Made by a program: the position numbers and the translations under genes. The notes under the pieces are model-generated. The model ran no database searches, was not told the DNA's origin, and saw only the letters and a list, made by a program, of their open reading frames with translations. DNA of 64,000 nucleotides, from positions 43,225 to 107,224 of the forward strand of contig LFLA01000013.1 in NCBI GenBank assembly GCA_001542995.1, in the 5' to 3' direction. The DNA comes from Nitrospina sp. LS_NOB (lineage in GTDB: Bacteria; Nitrospinota; Nitrospinia; Nitrospinales; VA-1). The stretch's first letter is position 1; the number at the start of each line of letters is the position of its first letter. This document shows positions 34,676 to 43,999 of this stretch, piece by piece.

Positions 34676-35047
34676 ATGAAATTGGATTTTGATAAGATGG
34701 GCGGTCTGGTCCCGGCCATCATTCAGGACGCGGAAACCGGCAAGGTTCTGATGCTTGCGTACATGAACACCATTGCCTGGGAAAAAACCCTGGAAACCGG
34801 AAAAGCCTGGTTCTACAGCCGCTCGCGCGAAAAACAATGGATGAAAGGTGAAGAAAGCGGTAACGTGCAAATCGTTAAGGAAGTTTTTGTCGACTGCGAT
34901 GACGACACAGTTCTGCTGAAAGTCGAACAAGTTGGCAATGCCGCCTGCCATAAAGGCTATACCAGTTGTTTTTTCAGAAAAATTAACGGCGACGTAAAAA
35001 TCATCGAAGAAAAAGTTTTTGATCCGGAAAAAGTATACAAAAAATAA
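34676..35047 (+). CDS. hisI: Phosphoribosyl-AMP cyclohydrolase
   Basis: Third step of histidine biosynthesis, zinc-dependent. The ATG at 34676 is chosen because GGAG lies 9 nt upstream and the product starts [18 protein letters not shown]; an in-frame TTG at 34649 would add 9 unlikely residues. Motifs [23 protein letters not shown] (metal Asp residues) and [12 protein letters not shown] are present. It is monofunctional: no HisE domain follows. hisG lies 142 nt downstream with a repeat between. Confidence 0.95.
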   Translation: MKLDFDKMGGLVPAIIQDAETGKVLMLAYMNTIAWEKTLETGKAWFYSRSREKQWMKGEESGNVQIVKEVFVDCDDDTVLLKVEQVGNAACHKGYTSCFFRKINGDVKIIEEKVFDPEKVYKK

Positions 35048-35142
35048 CCCACTAGACGTGGGAGCCAGCGAGCTTGCACTTTATTTGGCGAGCAAAGGGT
35101 TAGGCGGCTTGATAAATCCTTGCTCCGTTCCCACCTACGGGA
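35048..35142. repeat. Dispersed intergenic repeat starting with hairpin CCCACTAGACGTGGG
   Basis: Hairpin at 35048-35062 directly after the hisI TAA, then 'ggcgagcaaagggttaggc', 'ggcttgataaatccttgctcc' and a second half-site 'cccacctacgg'. Same module as 14219-14330 and 46250-46518. Confidence 0.7.
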
Positions 35143-35189
35143 GAGGAAAGCAATCTGTTTTTAATTTATCTTAAGAAAGAAACCAATCC

Positions 35190-36068
35190 ATGAGCGGTAA
35201 CGTATTGAAGTTAGGAATTCCCAAAGGAAGCCTGGAAGAAGCAACCGTTAAACTTTTCGCACGCGCAGGTTATAACATCACCATTAAAAGCCGGTCCTAT
35301 TTTCCCAGCATCGATGACGACGAGATCGAATGCATGCTGATCCGCGCCCAGGAAATAGCCCGTTATGTAGCAGATGGAGTGCTCGATGCCGGTCTGACAG
35401 GCAAAGACTGGATTCTTGAGAATCGTGCCGATGTTGAAGAGATCGCACCTCTGGTTTATTCAAAGGTCTCCGCCCGGCCAGTACGCTGGGTGCTGTGCGT
35501 CCCCAACGATTCCGCTATCCAATCCGTTAAAGACCTGCAGGGCAAACGCATCGCCACTGAAGTGGTGAACCTGACCACCGACTGGCTGAAAGAAAAGGGA
35601 GTGACCGCGAACATTGAGTTTTCCTGGGGAGCAACAGAAGTAAAAGCTCCTAAACTGGTGGATGCCATTGTTGAAGTTACCGAAACCGGGTCTTCTCTGA
35701 GAGCTAACAACTTGCGCATTGTGGATACTCTTATGGAATCGACAACCCGCTTTATCATGAACAAGCAAGCCAGCCAGGACAAGTGGAAAAGAAATAAAGT
35801 GGACCGCCTTGTTTTGATGTTGCAGGGAGCTATGGCCGCAAACGGCCGGGTAGGGCTGATGCTGAACGCCCCGAAAGATAATCTTGATGCCATTATTAAA
35901 ATTTTTCCGCCGGGGAAAAAACCCACCATCTCCGAACTCAGCGATAAGGGCTGGGTTGCCGTGAATGTTATTCTGGAAGAAAAACTGGTGCGGGATATTG
36001 TACCCGACCTTAAAAACGCTGGCGCAGAAGATATCGTAGAATACCCCTTAAACAAAATCATCCACTAG
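35190..36068 (+). CDS. hisG: ATP phosphoribosyltransferase, long form
   Basis: First, feedback-controlled step of histidine synthesis. 292 residues means the long form with a C-terminal ACT-like regulatory domain, so HisZ is not needed. Motifs: [38 protein letters not shown] and the PRPP loop [23 protein letters not shown] lies about 10 nt before ATG. The stop codon TAG is within CCACTAGCGG, resembling the dispersed hairpin. Confidence 0.96.
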   Translation: MSGNVLKLGIPKGSLEEATVKLFARAGYNITIKSRSYFPSIDDDEIECMLIRAQEIARYVADGVLDAGLTGKDWILENRADVEEIAPLVYSKVSARPVRWVLCVPNDSAIQSVKDLQGKRIATEVVNLTTDWLKEKGVTANIEFSWGATEVKAPKLVDAIVEVTETGSSLRANNLRIVDTLMESTTRFIMNKQASQDKWKRNKVDRLVLMLQGAMAANGRVGLMLNAPKDNLDAIIKIFPPGKKPTISELSDKGWVAVNVILEEKLVRDIVPDLKNAGAEDIVEYPLNKIIH

Positions 36069-36172
36069 CGGCGCACCGCCGCTGGGGAATGGTCAAAATG
36101 TTGTGGAGCGAACCATAGTCTTTGCGCTTCTGGATGAAGGTTTTTCCAGTTGCCCCCACGGCAAATGGTCTT

Positions 36173-36913
36173 ATGCAAGAAAATACCGAATCGGAAAAAC
36201 CGGAAGACTCTCTAGATAAAGAAGAACATCTCCCCGATGCGGTGGAGACGCCGGAAAACTCCGCTGAATCCGACCCTGGGTTTGAGGAACAGGAGTTTCT
36301 GCCTCAGGAAGAGAAGAAAAAATCCGGCGCAGGGAAAGTCTTTTTACTCCTGGTCTTTGTTCTGGCAGGTTCGGGCGGCTATCTATATTTCAACAACCTC
36401 AGTCCCGCTGAAATTTTAAACTTCGTTTTCCCAAAATCAGCTCCTTCCAAACCACTGGCACTGGTCACCCCAACACCGCCCTTTATGGACGAGACAGTTG
36501 CTGAAAATTCCGAACCCGCTGATGTTCCTGAGGCTGAAATTGCCAAGCCTGCTACCGTCTCGCCTCCTGAAACTGAGGAAGCGCATATCAGCGGCACACC
36601 GTCCATACCACCGGACCACATTCCCGGCAGCGATTTTGATCAAACTCCTGGCGCCACAGAGGAGGAAGAACTGCAGGAAACCGCAAGCCTCGAAGAACCT
36701 GAGCCGACTATAGAACAAAAAGTAGCTGAGGAAGTGGTGACTGAAATGATCGCTTCTCCAGAACCTTCCACATCAGAGCCAGACGAACTACAACGCACCG
36801 AAGCCGTCCAGGCTTATCTCGACTTCATTGAATCTTCTGTACAGAAATTAGGCCAGTTGATTAAAGAAGGGTTTAATTGGGGTTGGGATTATTTAAAACA
36901 AAAGCTGAGCTGA
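36173..36913 (+). CDS. Unknown single-pass membrane protein, Glu/Pro-rich
   Basis: About 246 residues from ATG 36173; an in-frame ATG at 36122 would add 17 residues encoded by sequence resembling a repeat (compare 47393-47440), so it is not preferred. Acidic N-terminal ~55 residues, one transmembrane segment (KVFLLLVFVLAGSGGYLYF), then a long Glu/Pro-rich low-complexity periplasmic stretch and a short amphipathic C-terminus. No enzyme domain recognised. It may span the periplasm. Confidence 0.6.
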   Translation: MQENTESEKPEDSLDKEEHLPDAVETPENSAESDPGFEEQEFLPQEEKKKSGAGKVFLLLVFVLAGSGGYLYFNNLSPAEILNFVFPKSAPSKPLALVTPTPPFMDETVAENSEPADVPEAEIAKPATVSPPETEEAHISGTPSIPPDHIPGSDFDQTPGATEEEELQETASLEEPEPTIEQKVAEEVVTEMIASPEPSTSEPDELQRTEAVQAYLDFIESSVQKLGQLIKEGFNWGWDYLKQKLS

Positions 36914-36935
36914 GTTGAGTTTTCGGAGCCCATCC

Positions 36936-37712
36936 TCAAACAAACTTTAAGGGAAATTTTTGTGGGATCAGGCCGGCCTCGTGGCAAAGGGATTGAAAAT
37001 GCACGAGCCCTTCTATCTCTTCTTCGCCAAAATCGTAACGGATTTTATTTTTGAGATAATCCTGCAATAAAGACACAGGATGATCGGTTTTCTTTGCCTG
37101 ACTCTCGGCAATCGTATCCAGGTTTTCCATTCCTTCCTGCTTTGCATCCAGCAGTGTTTGAATGATTCCACCCTCCACCTTGACATCTTCCCGAACTGCC
37201 ATCACAGCGTGAACAAAAGTTTTGCCTGTCTGGTTGAACCACTCTTCGCTGAGGTCATAGACTGACACGCCTTCTTTGGAAAACCCCAGAGCCTGATCGC
37301 CAATGATCAATGCGGCATCATGATTTTCGAGCATCTTTTCCGGATCAGGCTCCTGGCTTTCCAGTTTGAGTCCGGTCACAAACACTTTCGAGTAAAGCAC
37401 CTGAAGCAGCGCAACCGAGGTTCTTGACCGGTCATCCAGCGCCAAAGAGCGGATAGCATTAAGAGGAACCTTGGAGACCAGCAAAACGGTTCCCACCTTG
37501 TTTCTGGAGGCTATGGAAATGTTCGGTAAAAGTCGGAACCGGTCGGCCTGCTTTAAATATTCAATAGCAGGAATCATTGCCATATCCAGTTCTCCGCCGG
37601 ACAATTGATCAGCCAGACGCGCCGGGGAGTCGGTGCGGATATCAAGCCCCCGTTTCATCAAAGGCTCCAATAGAGGTTGTGAATTTATAAAATCATGAAT
37701 TCCTAACAACAA
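36936..37712 (-). CDS. mqnA: Chorismate dehydratase MqnA (futalosine pathway)
   Basis: First step of the futalosine route to menaquinone. 258 residues with the periplasmic-binding-like fold of the family: FINSQPLLEPL, DSPARLADQLSGGELDMAMI, IEYLKQADRF, SIASRNKVGTVLLVSKVPL, SLALDDRSRTSVALLQVL, AALIIGDQALGF and DLSEEWFNQTGKTFVHAVMA all match MqnA. The start is TTG at 37712, with AAGGA about 10 nt upstream. MqnD is a related alternative, but the SRTSVALL segment favours MqnA. A terminator for hppA lies just upstream. Confidence 0.88.
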   Translation of the reverse strand: MLLGIHDFINSQPLLEPLMKRGLDIRTDSPARLADQLSGGELDMAMIPAIEYLKQADRFRLLPNISIASRNKVGTVLLVSKVPLNAIRSLALDDRSRTSVALLQVLYSKVFVTGLKLESQEPDPEKMLENHDAALIIGDQALGFSKEGVSVYDLSEEWFNQTGKTFVHAVMAVREDVKVEGGIIQTLLDAKQEGMENLDTIAESQAKKTDHPVSLLQDYLKNKIRYDFGEEEIEGLVHFQSLCHEAGLIPQKFPLKFV

Positions 37713-37736
37713 AGGACAGGTTCCTTTCCAAAAAGA

Positions 37737-37765
37737 AAAGGGATGGGGACAAGCCCCATCCCTTT
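37737..37765 (-). terminator. Rho-independent terminator after hppA
   Basis: AAAGGGATGGGG (37737-37748) and CCCCATCCCTTT (37754-37765) form a perfect 12-bp stem with a 5-nt loop. On the minus strand it is followed by a T-rich run (complement of 37726-37736). It lies 20 nt after the hppA stop. Confidence 0.85.
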
Positions 37766-37784
37766 AACTTAAACCATATTTCAG

Positions 37785-39869
37785 TTACAGGAAAAACGGC
37801 GCCATCACTAAGGAGACGATAGACATCAATTTGATCAGGATGTTCATCGCCGGACCCGATGTGTCTTTCAGCGGATCTCCAACCGTGTCTCCCACTACGG
37901 TAGCGTGGTGAGCAGGCGACCCTTTACCCCCCAAGTTACCCGCCTCCACATATTTTTTCGCGTTATCCCAGGCACCGCCACCATTAGACATAAACAACGC
38001 CAGCAGAACGCCGGTAAGCGTGGCACCCATCAACATACCTCCCAGAGCTTCTGCTCCAAGCACTGAACCGACAATGATGGGACTAAGGAAAGCCACTACA
38101 CCCGGGGCGACCATTTCTCTCAAGGCCGCCTGAGTACTGATATCGATACAACGGGCACTGTCTGGTTTTGCCGTACCTTCCATCAGTCCCGGAATCTCGC
38201 GGAACTGGCGGCGGATTTCTTCAACCATCTTCATAGCCGCTTCGCCCACCGAAGTCATGGTGAGAGCGGCTACATAGAAGGGAATCGCCCCACCCAAAAA
38301 GACACCAATGATGACCGTCGTTTTAGTAATATCAATCGAATCAATATTTGCCGCCTGGGTGAACGCGGCAAACAAAGCCAATGCCGTCAGGGCCGCAGAA
38401 CCAATGGCAAAACCTTTACCGATAGCGGCCGTGGTGTTACCCACCTGATCCAGTCCATCTGTGATTTTACGGGTTTCTTCTCCCAGTCCGGCCATTTCAG
38501 AGATTCCGCCTGCGTTATCCGCAATCGGTCCGTAAGCATCGACCGACATGGTGATGCCTACCGTTGCCAACATACCCACGGCCGCAAGAGCTACTCCATA
38601 AAGACCTGCAAATTCGGCACTCACAAAAATCGTCAACGCAATGATCAGGATAGGCACAACACAACTTTCCATTGCTATCGCAAGACCCGTGATCATTACT
38701 GTCGCAACCCCTGTTTCACTTGCCTCGGCAATGCGGATAACTGGTTTGCCAGCCGTGTAATACTCGGTGATCAGGCCAATACCGATACCTGCCAGACAAC
38801 CAAACAACAAGGCGACAAAAATGCCAGAAGGCAGTCCCATAACCTTAATCAGAAAAAAGGTGGCGAACAACATGGCCCCGGCACTGATAAAAGTACAATT
38901 ACGCAGTGCGGCGGAAGGATCCATGTTTCCCAAAGCACTCATGGCCCGAATTCCCAGAACAGATGCAACCAGGCCGATCATGGCCACCAGAATAGGCAGG
39001 GCCATGTATTCAAACTTCATGGTCGCCATGCCCGCACCGAGAGCAATGGTGGCGATCATGGAACCGCAGTAGGACTCAAAAATATCCGCTCCCAAACCTG
39101 CAGTATCGCCCACACAATCTCCGACGTTGTCAGCAATAACTCCCGGGTTTCTCGGATCGTCTTCCGGGATTCCCGCTTCCACTTTACCAACCAGGTCAGA
39201 ACCGACATCAGCAGTTTTGGTGTAGATGCCTCCACCCACACGTGCGAACAGCGCAATGGAACTGGCACCCATGGCAAACCCGGTGATGACACCGATCGAG
39301 TCTCCACGGCCAAACAGGGTGAACAATCCGCCAATCCCGATCAGCCCTAAACTCGCCACACAAAGGCCCATCACGGCTCCGCCGTTGAAAGCGATGTTGA
39401 GAGCCTTAGCCTGGCCGCCATCCAAAGCAGCCTGAGAAGTTCGTACCCCGGCGGTGGTCGCCGCGTTCATGCCAAAAAATCCGGCAAGCATGGAACAACC
39501 AGCCCCTACTGCATAAGCAATGGCTGTCCACAGACCGATCCACAAACCACTCTGTACGGAAATCAAAACCAACAGCAGAAGGAACACCCCTCCCACAAAA
39601 TAACCAAGTATTCTATATTCCCTGGCCAGGAAAACCATTGCGCCTTCATGGATGGCATCGGCGATTTCGGTCATTTTTTCATTGCCGGCCGGTTCATCAT
39701 CCACGCTTTCAAAAATTTTCCAGGCGATGACGAGCCCGAATAATCCAAATAAGACCGCCAGATAAACAAATTTCTGCGACACATCAAAAGCGGCCATCAC
39801 CAGATACAAGATCATGGCAAATCCGATGAAAATCATTTCACCTTTATGTTCCGTTAACATTCCGTTCAA
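37785..39869 (-). CDS. hppA: Membrane-bound ion-pumping pyrophosphatase
   Basis: Hydrolyses PPi and pumps H+ or Na+ across the inner membrane. 694 residues and about 16 transmembrane segments. Catalytic motifs: [53 protein letters not shown] and the late [15 protein letters not shown]. The sequence [10 protein letters not shown] has Ala at the site where K+-independent enzymes carry Lys, pointing to the K+-dependent class; the ion (Na+ or H+) is not decided. It overlaps pth by 4 nt. Confidence 0.96.
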   Translation of the reverse strand: MNGMLTEHKGEMIFIGFAMILYLVMAAFDVSQKFVYLAVLFGLFGLVIAWKIFESVDDEPAGNEKMTEIADAIHEGAMVFLAREYRILGYFVGGVFLLLLVLISVQSGLWIGLWTAIAYAVGAGCSMLAGFFGMNAATTAGVRTSQAALDGGQAKALNIAFNGGAVMGLCVASLGLIGIGGLFTLFGRGDSIGVITGFAMGASSIALFARVGGGIYTKTADVGSDLVGKVEAGIPEDDPRNPGVIADNVGDCVGDTAGLGADIFESYCGSMIATIALGAGMATMKFEYMALPILVAMIGLVASVLGIRAMSALGNMDPSAALRNCTFISAGAMLFATFFLIKVMGLPSGIFVALLFGCLAGIGIGLITEYYTAGKPVIRIAEASETGVATVMITGLAIAMESCVVPILIIALTIFVSAEFAGLYGVALAAVGMLATVGITMSVDAYGPIADNAGGISEMAGLGEETRKITDGLDQVGNTTAAIGKGFAIGSAALTALALFAAFTQAANIDSIDITKTTVIIGVFLGGAIPFYVAALTMTSVGEAAMKMVEEIRRQFREIPGLMEGTAKPDSARCIDISTQAALREMVAPGVVAFLSPIIVGSVLGAEALGGMLMGATLTGVLLALFMSNGGGAWDNAKKYVEAGNLGGKGSPAHHATVVGDTVGDPLKDTSGPAMNILIKLMSIVSLVMAPFFL

Positions 39870-40423
39870 TCCTCCGTAGATTTAGATCGTTTATTGAGTT
39901 CTTTGAGCGCCGCTTCTACCGCTTGCACCGCTTGTTCCATAGTTTCATTTATCAGGCCCGAATCCTGTTCTTCAAATGGGGACAACACATAATCAACAAT
40001 ATCGTCTTTATCTTCGGGCCTACCGATCCCCACTCGAACTCGCGCAAATTCCCCGGTCCGTATGGATTGGATCGTTGATCGGATTCCCCGTTGCCCGCCA
40101 TCGCCGCCTTTGAACTTTTTCTTAACCTTGCCAAGAGGAAGATCAATGTCGTCATGAATCACCAGCATTCGCTCTGGGGAAAGATTAAAAGCGGAAAGCA
40201 ACGACTTGGCCGCTTTTCCGCTTTCATTCATATAGGTCATCGGTTTCGCTATAACAACTTCGAGTCCATCCACTTCTCCTTTTCCATACAAGGAGAAATA
40301 TTTGTGGCACCCCAGCCGGATATCATATTTATCGGCCAGGTTATCCGCCACCCAAAAACCCGCGTTGTGCCGTGTCAATTCGTAGCGTGGCCCGGGATTG
40401 CCCAGACCCAAAATCAAGAACAC
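39866..40423 (-). CDS. pth: Peptidyl-tRNA hydrolase
   Basis: Recycles peptidyl-tRNA released from stalled ribosomes. 185 residues: [20 protein letters not shown] (catalytic His), [24 protein letters not shown] and [15 protein letters not shown], all family motifs. Follows rplY by 8 nt, a common order. Confidence 0.96.
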   Translation of the reverse strand: MFLILGLGNPGPRYELTRHNAGFWVADNLADKYDIRLGCHKYFSLYGKGEVDGLEVVIAKPMTYMNESGKAAKSLLSAFNLSPERMLVIHDDIDLPLGKVKKKFKGGDGGQRGIRSTIQSIRTGEFARVRVGIGRPEDKDDIVDYVLSPFEEQDSGLINETMEQAVQAVEAALKELNKRSKSTED

Positions 40424-40431
40424 TGTTTATT

Positions 40432-41097
40432 TTAACCGTCTTCTTTTTTACCGGCAGCATCAGCCGGTGCATCTGCGGCGGCTCCAGTGGCTTCGCCTTC
40501 TGCGCCTTCCTCACCTTCCAAACCTTCCTCGCCTTCAGGTGTCTCTTCTTTCACCTTCTCAACATGGACCGTCACCACCGCATCCTTGGGGTCATTGAGA
40601 ATTTCCACACCTTCACCCACCACAAGATCGGAAACATGGACCACATCATTGAGTTCCACTCCATCCATCTGCACCTCAATTTTTTCAGGGATATTCATGG
40701 GGATACTCTCCACCTCAATATTGCGAAGGATGTGGTTGACCAACCCACCCATTTTTTCTCCGGGGGAATTACCCACCAGCACAACAGGAACCCTGACCTT
40801 GATTTTTTTAGTAACATCCACTTCCAGGAAATCCGCGTGCACCCAACCCGGCTTTAAAGGGTGGGCTTGATATTCTTTCACCACCACGCTACGTTTGGAG
40901 TCACCTTCAATTTCGAGTTCAATCAAGGCATTGCGGCCATTTGCTTCAAGGAGTTTTCTCAATTCCTTGGGGTTAACCGTCAGGCTGAGGTTGTCTTTCA
41001 ATCCATACAGAACTGCGGGCATGGTCTCATCGTTTCTAAGTTTTCGTGTGGCAGACTTGCCGGTTACTTCTCTTAATTTTCCCGCTAAAGCTGACAT
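40432..41097 (-). CDS. rplY: 50S ribosomal protein L25/CTC
   Basis: Binds 5S rRNA. 221 residues, the long CTC-type with a C-terminal beta domain and a low-complexity acidic/alanine tail (GEEGLEGEEGAEGEATGAAA). N-terminal GKSATRKLRNDETMPAVLYG is the L25 signature. Lies between prs and pth on the same strand. Confidence 0.95.
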   Translation of the reverse strand: MSALAGKLREVTGKSATRKLRNDETMPAVLYGLKDNLSLTVNPKELRKLLEANGRNALIELEIEGDSKRSVVVKEYQAHPLKPGWVHADFLEVDVTKKIKVRVPVVLVGNSPGEKMGGLVNHILRNIEVESIPMNIPEKIEVQMDGVELNDVVHVSDLVVGEGVEILNDPKDAVVTVHVEKVKEETPEGEEGLEGEEGAEGEATGAAADAPADAAGKKEDG

Positions 41098-41169
41098 TCT
41101 ATACTCCCATCCATTAGATAAAAGCTATGAGCGCACTATATATAATATGCGACGCCAAAGCCTGATTTT

Positions 41170-42135
41170 TTATTCTCGGGTTGAATCGAATAACGAACTG
41201 ACCGAAGTTTCTTCGTGAATTCTTAAAATAGCTTCTCCCAATAACGGCGCGATCGTGAGCACCTTGATCTTCGGGTTTTTCTCTAACCCGTCGGATAAGG
41301 GAATGCTGTTTGTCGTCACCACCGACTTGATCCGAGAATTACTGATTCGCCCCCCCGCAGGACCGGAAAGAACCGCATGAGAACAACAGGCATGAACCTC
41401 GCTAGCACCCGCCCCCAGCAACGCATCGGTCGCTTCCATGAGGGTTCCCGCAGTATCAATCATATCGTCCACAATAAACGCTACCTTGTCCTTCACGTCA
41501 CCAATAATATTCATGGCTTTGGCTTCGTTCGAGATATCCCTGCGCTTATCGATAATGGCCAAAGAGGTATTCAGCCTTTTGGCATATGCCCTGGCCCGTT
41601 CCACCCCTCCCGCATCGGGTGAAATAACAATCAAATTTGGTAAAGCAAGTGTGCGGATATAGTCAATCAAAACATTCATGGCAAACAGATGATCCACGGG
41701 AATATTGAAAAAACCCTGTATCTGTCCGGCATGAAGATCAAGAGTCAACACCCGGTCCGTTCCAGCCGTTTGCAGCAAATCGGCAACCAGCTTGGAGGTG
41801 ATTGGCACCCTGGGTTCGCATTTGCGATCCTGGCGCGCGTAACCGTAATAAGGGATCACCGACGTGATCCTTTTTGCTGATGACCGGCGCAAGGCATCGA
41901 TCATGATCAGCAATTCCATCAAATTGGTATTACCGGGATAACAAGTCGGCTGAATAATAAAAACATCTCCGCCGCGAACATTTTCTTCGATCCGCACATA
42001 AATCTCCTTGTCGGAGAAATCACGGACCACCGTTTTCCCTAAAGAAACTTCGAGATATTTACAAATATCCTCCGCCAGGGAAGGATTGGCCCTACCTGAA
42101 AAAACAAGCAACCGCCCATTATCGCTGGAATACAT
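41170..42135 (-). CDS. prs: Ribose-phosphate pyrophosphokinase
   Basis: Makes PRPP from ribose 5-phosphate and ATP; feeds HisG, Apt and others in this window. 321 residues. [40 protein letters not shown] and the PRPP loop [15 protein letters not shown] are intact. tRNA-Gln lies 25 nt upstream on the same strand. Confidence 0.97.
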   Translation of the reverse strand: MYSSDNGRLLVFSGRANPSLAEDICKYLEVSLGKTVVRDFSDKEIYVRIEENVRGGDVFIIQPTCYPGNTNLMELLIMIDALRRSSAKRITSVIPYYGYARQDRKCEPRVPITSKLVADLLQTAGTDRVLTLDLHAGQIQGFFNIPVDHLFAMNVLIDYIRTLALPNLIVISPDAGGVERARAYAKRLNTSLAIIDKRRDISNEAKAMNIIGDVKDKVAFIVDDMIDTAGTLMEATDALLGAGASEVHACCSHAVLSGPAGGRISNSRIKSVVTTNSIPLSDGLEKNPKIKVLTIAPLLGEAILRIHEETSVSSLFDSTRE

Positions 42136-42160
42136 TCTCTAAAAAATCCCCGTAAAAATC

Positions 42161-42236
42161 TGGCTGGGGCGGGAGGACTCGAACCTCCGAATGCAGGAAT
42201 CAAAATCCTGTGTCTTAGCCACTTGACGACGCCCCA
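42161..42236 (-). tRNA. tRNA-Gln(TTG)
   Basis: 76 nt with encoded CCA. The acceptor TGGGGCG pairs with CGCCCCA, the anticodon arm CAGGATTTTGATTCCTG gives anticodon TTG, and the T arm is GGAGGTTCGAGTCCTCC. It lies between ispE and prs. Confidence 0.95.
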
Positions 42237-42278
42237 AAGTATAAAAACCCAATCCGCACCAATGCGCTAGGGTGGTCG

Positions 42279-43181
42279 TTAACACAACATTTCCTCAGGA
42301 TATAATTCGGATAAACTGGCAATGCTTTCAGCTAAAAACAGCCGGAATTCCCCTCTCTCCAACCGGGCATACGCACTTTTCGCTGTTTCGGGATTGTCGA
42401 AAATACCAAAGACAGTGGAGCCACTTCCTGAAAGGAGCGCCCCCTTTGCTCCCAAAGCAAGCATCTCTTTTTTTATCCCAGAAATGCCCGGATGCTCTTG
42501 AAATACAACGGGTTCCAAATCATTGGACCAGGCCGCTCCCAATTGGGCAAACTCCGACTGCAAGAGAAAATTTTTCAAAATATTAATATTATTTCCCCGC
42601 TTTGTCAAATTCAATTTTAAGTTCCCATAAACCATAGCCGTGGACACGGCAAACCCCGGATAAACCATTAAAACATAAAATCTAATGGAACTTTTGACCA
42701 ATTCGAGAATTTCCCCCCTGCCCCTTCCAATGGCGCAGGGGGAAAGCAGGAAAAAAGGCACATCCGAACCCAGTTCGGAAGCCATCACAATCAGGTCTTC
42801 CCGTTTTAATTTCAAATCCCACAAAAAGTTAAGTCCCAGCAAAACCCCAGCGGCATTGCCGCTGCCTCCCCCCAACCCGGCCCCATGTGGAATGTTTTTC
42901 TTTAAATGGATTCTTACACCCTTACAGCGATCAGGACAGCGCGTTTCTAACAGGCGGGCGGCTTTTATAGCCAGATTGCCTTCATCGGTAGGAATATCCG
43001 GCTGGTTGCAGACCAGCTCCAATCCGCGCGAAAGACGTTCCAGCTTAATCTCGTCACACCAGTTCACCATTTGAAACAGGGTTTCGAGTTCATGAAAACC
43101 GTCTTCACGTTTGCCAAGAATATGGAGTCCCAGATTCACTTTTGCCGGGGTCTTAAAAGAAACGCTAGACGCTGTCATCAA
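42279..43181 (-). CDS. ispE: 4-diphosphocytidyl-2-C-methyl-D-erythritol kinase
   Basis: MEP isoprenoid pathway GHMP kinase. 300 residues with FKTPAKVNLGLHILGKREDG, the ATP loop IPHGAGLGGGSGNAAGVLLG, and LLSGSGSTVFGIF. It overlaps the LolB-like gene by 4 nt, the usual lolB-ispE order. Confidence 0.95.
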   Translation of the reverse strand: MMTASSVSFKTPAKVNLGLHILGKREDGFHELETLFQMVNWCDEIKLERLSRGLELVCNQPDIPTDEGNLAIKAARLLETRCPDRCKGVRIHLKKNIPHGAGLGGGSGNAAGVLLGLNFLWDLKLKREDLIVMASELGSDVPFFLLSPCAIGRGRGEILELVKSSIRFYVLMVYPGFAVSTAMVYGNLKLNLTKRGNNINILKNFLLQSEFAQLGAAWSNDLEPVVFQEHPGISGIKKEMLALGAKGALLSGSGSTVFGIFDNPETAKSAYARLERGEFRLFLAESIASLSELYPEEMLC

Positions 43182-43990
43182 CTTCTCGAAGAAGGTAAAG
43201 GGAGTTGAAACGTGTCCGCAGGCAGCCCCTGGTTGATGATGGGATTTTTATATTTCACCCTGATCGTTTCCTGTTTTTCAGGAAATGTTAACGTCACCAG
43301 ATGAGGAAAGTCATGCTTCCCCACTTTAGCGTATTCCTGCCATGTAACCGAATAGACAACGCGTCCCCCTTCCAGATAGCGGGTCATCGCAAGAGGAAGC
43401 AAAGTCGTGGCGGAAAATTGCAGGGTCACGCGACCACCCCGCAGGATATCGGTCAATTGCAGGACGTATCGCGTCCGGTCTGAATTCAAACGCGATTCTA
43501 AAACCTTAAGAACCTCAAGTCTTGGGATATGACCGACAAAAATTCTGAGATGCTCGTGAAAGTCCACTTGTGTTCCCAGCATTCTCTCCATCAAAGATTC
43601 CACTTCTGCCCCGGAATAAATCCTGCCTTTTGCCGGATCAAAAAATGTCGTCTTGCCCTCATGATGGGTGAAGACTCCCAAGGCTTGGCCAAACAAACCA
43701 TAGGTATCTACTCGGATAGACCGGCTATCCTGAACCAACAGAGATTGGCGGAAACTTTGCTTCAGCTTAGGACCTAAAAAGCTGGTGAGGGTGAATGATT
43801 TGAGGTTTTTAATTTGCCCCGCCCGGTCTACCTGCCTTTTTAAAACGTAATCGGTGGTGATTGAATCTTTTAAAAAATGCGGAGCGACCGGTTCGACACG
43901 GGGCTGACACCCCCAAGCTAACAAAACAAAAATAAGGAGTCTGAAAAAATGAGGGAGGTTGGTCACACGCGTTAACAGGTAGGAATTCAA
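43178..43990 (-). CDS. LolB-like / DUF4292-like outer-membrane lipoprotein
   Basis: 270 residues with signal and lipobox LLAWGC (Cys near residue 28). The rest is a beta-rich region with LKSFTLTSFLGPKLKQSFRQ and SIRVDTYGLFGQALGVFTHH, the kind of curved sheet seen in LolB and LolA folds. Position between a TPR lipoprotein and ispE supports a role in lipoprotein insertion at the outer membrane. Identity as true LolB is inferred from context and fold pattern. Confidence 0.7.
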   Translation of the reverse strand: MNSYLLTRVTNLPHFFRLLIFVLLAWGCQPRVEPVAPHFLKDSITTDYVLKRQVDRAGQIKNLKSFTLTSFLGPKLKQSFRQSLLVQDSRSIRVDTYGLFGQALGVFTHHEGKTTFFDPAKGRIYSGAEVESLMERMLGTQVDFHEHLRIFVGHIPRLEVLKVLESRLNSDRTRYVLQLTDILRGGRVTLQFSATTLLPLAMTRYLEGGRVVYSVTWQEYAKVGKHDFPHLVTLTFPEKQETIRVKYKNPIINQGLPADTFQLPLPSSRS

Positions 43991-43999
43991 CGGACCTTC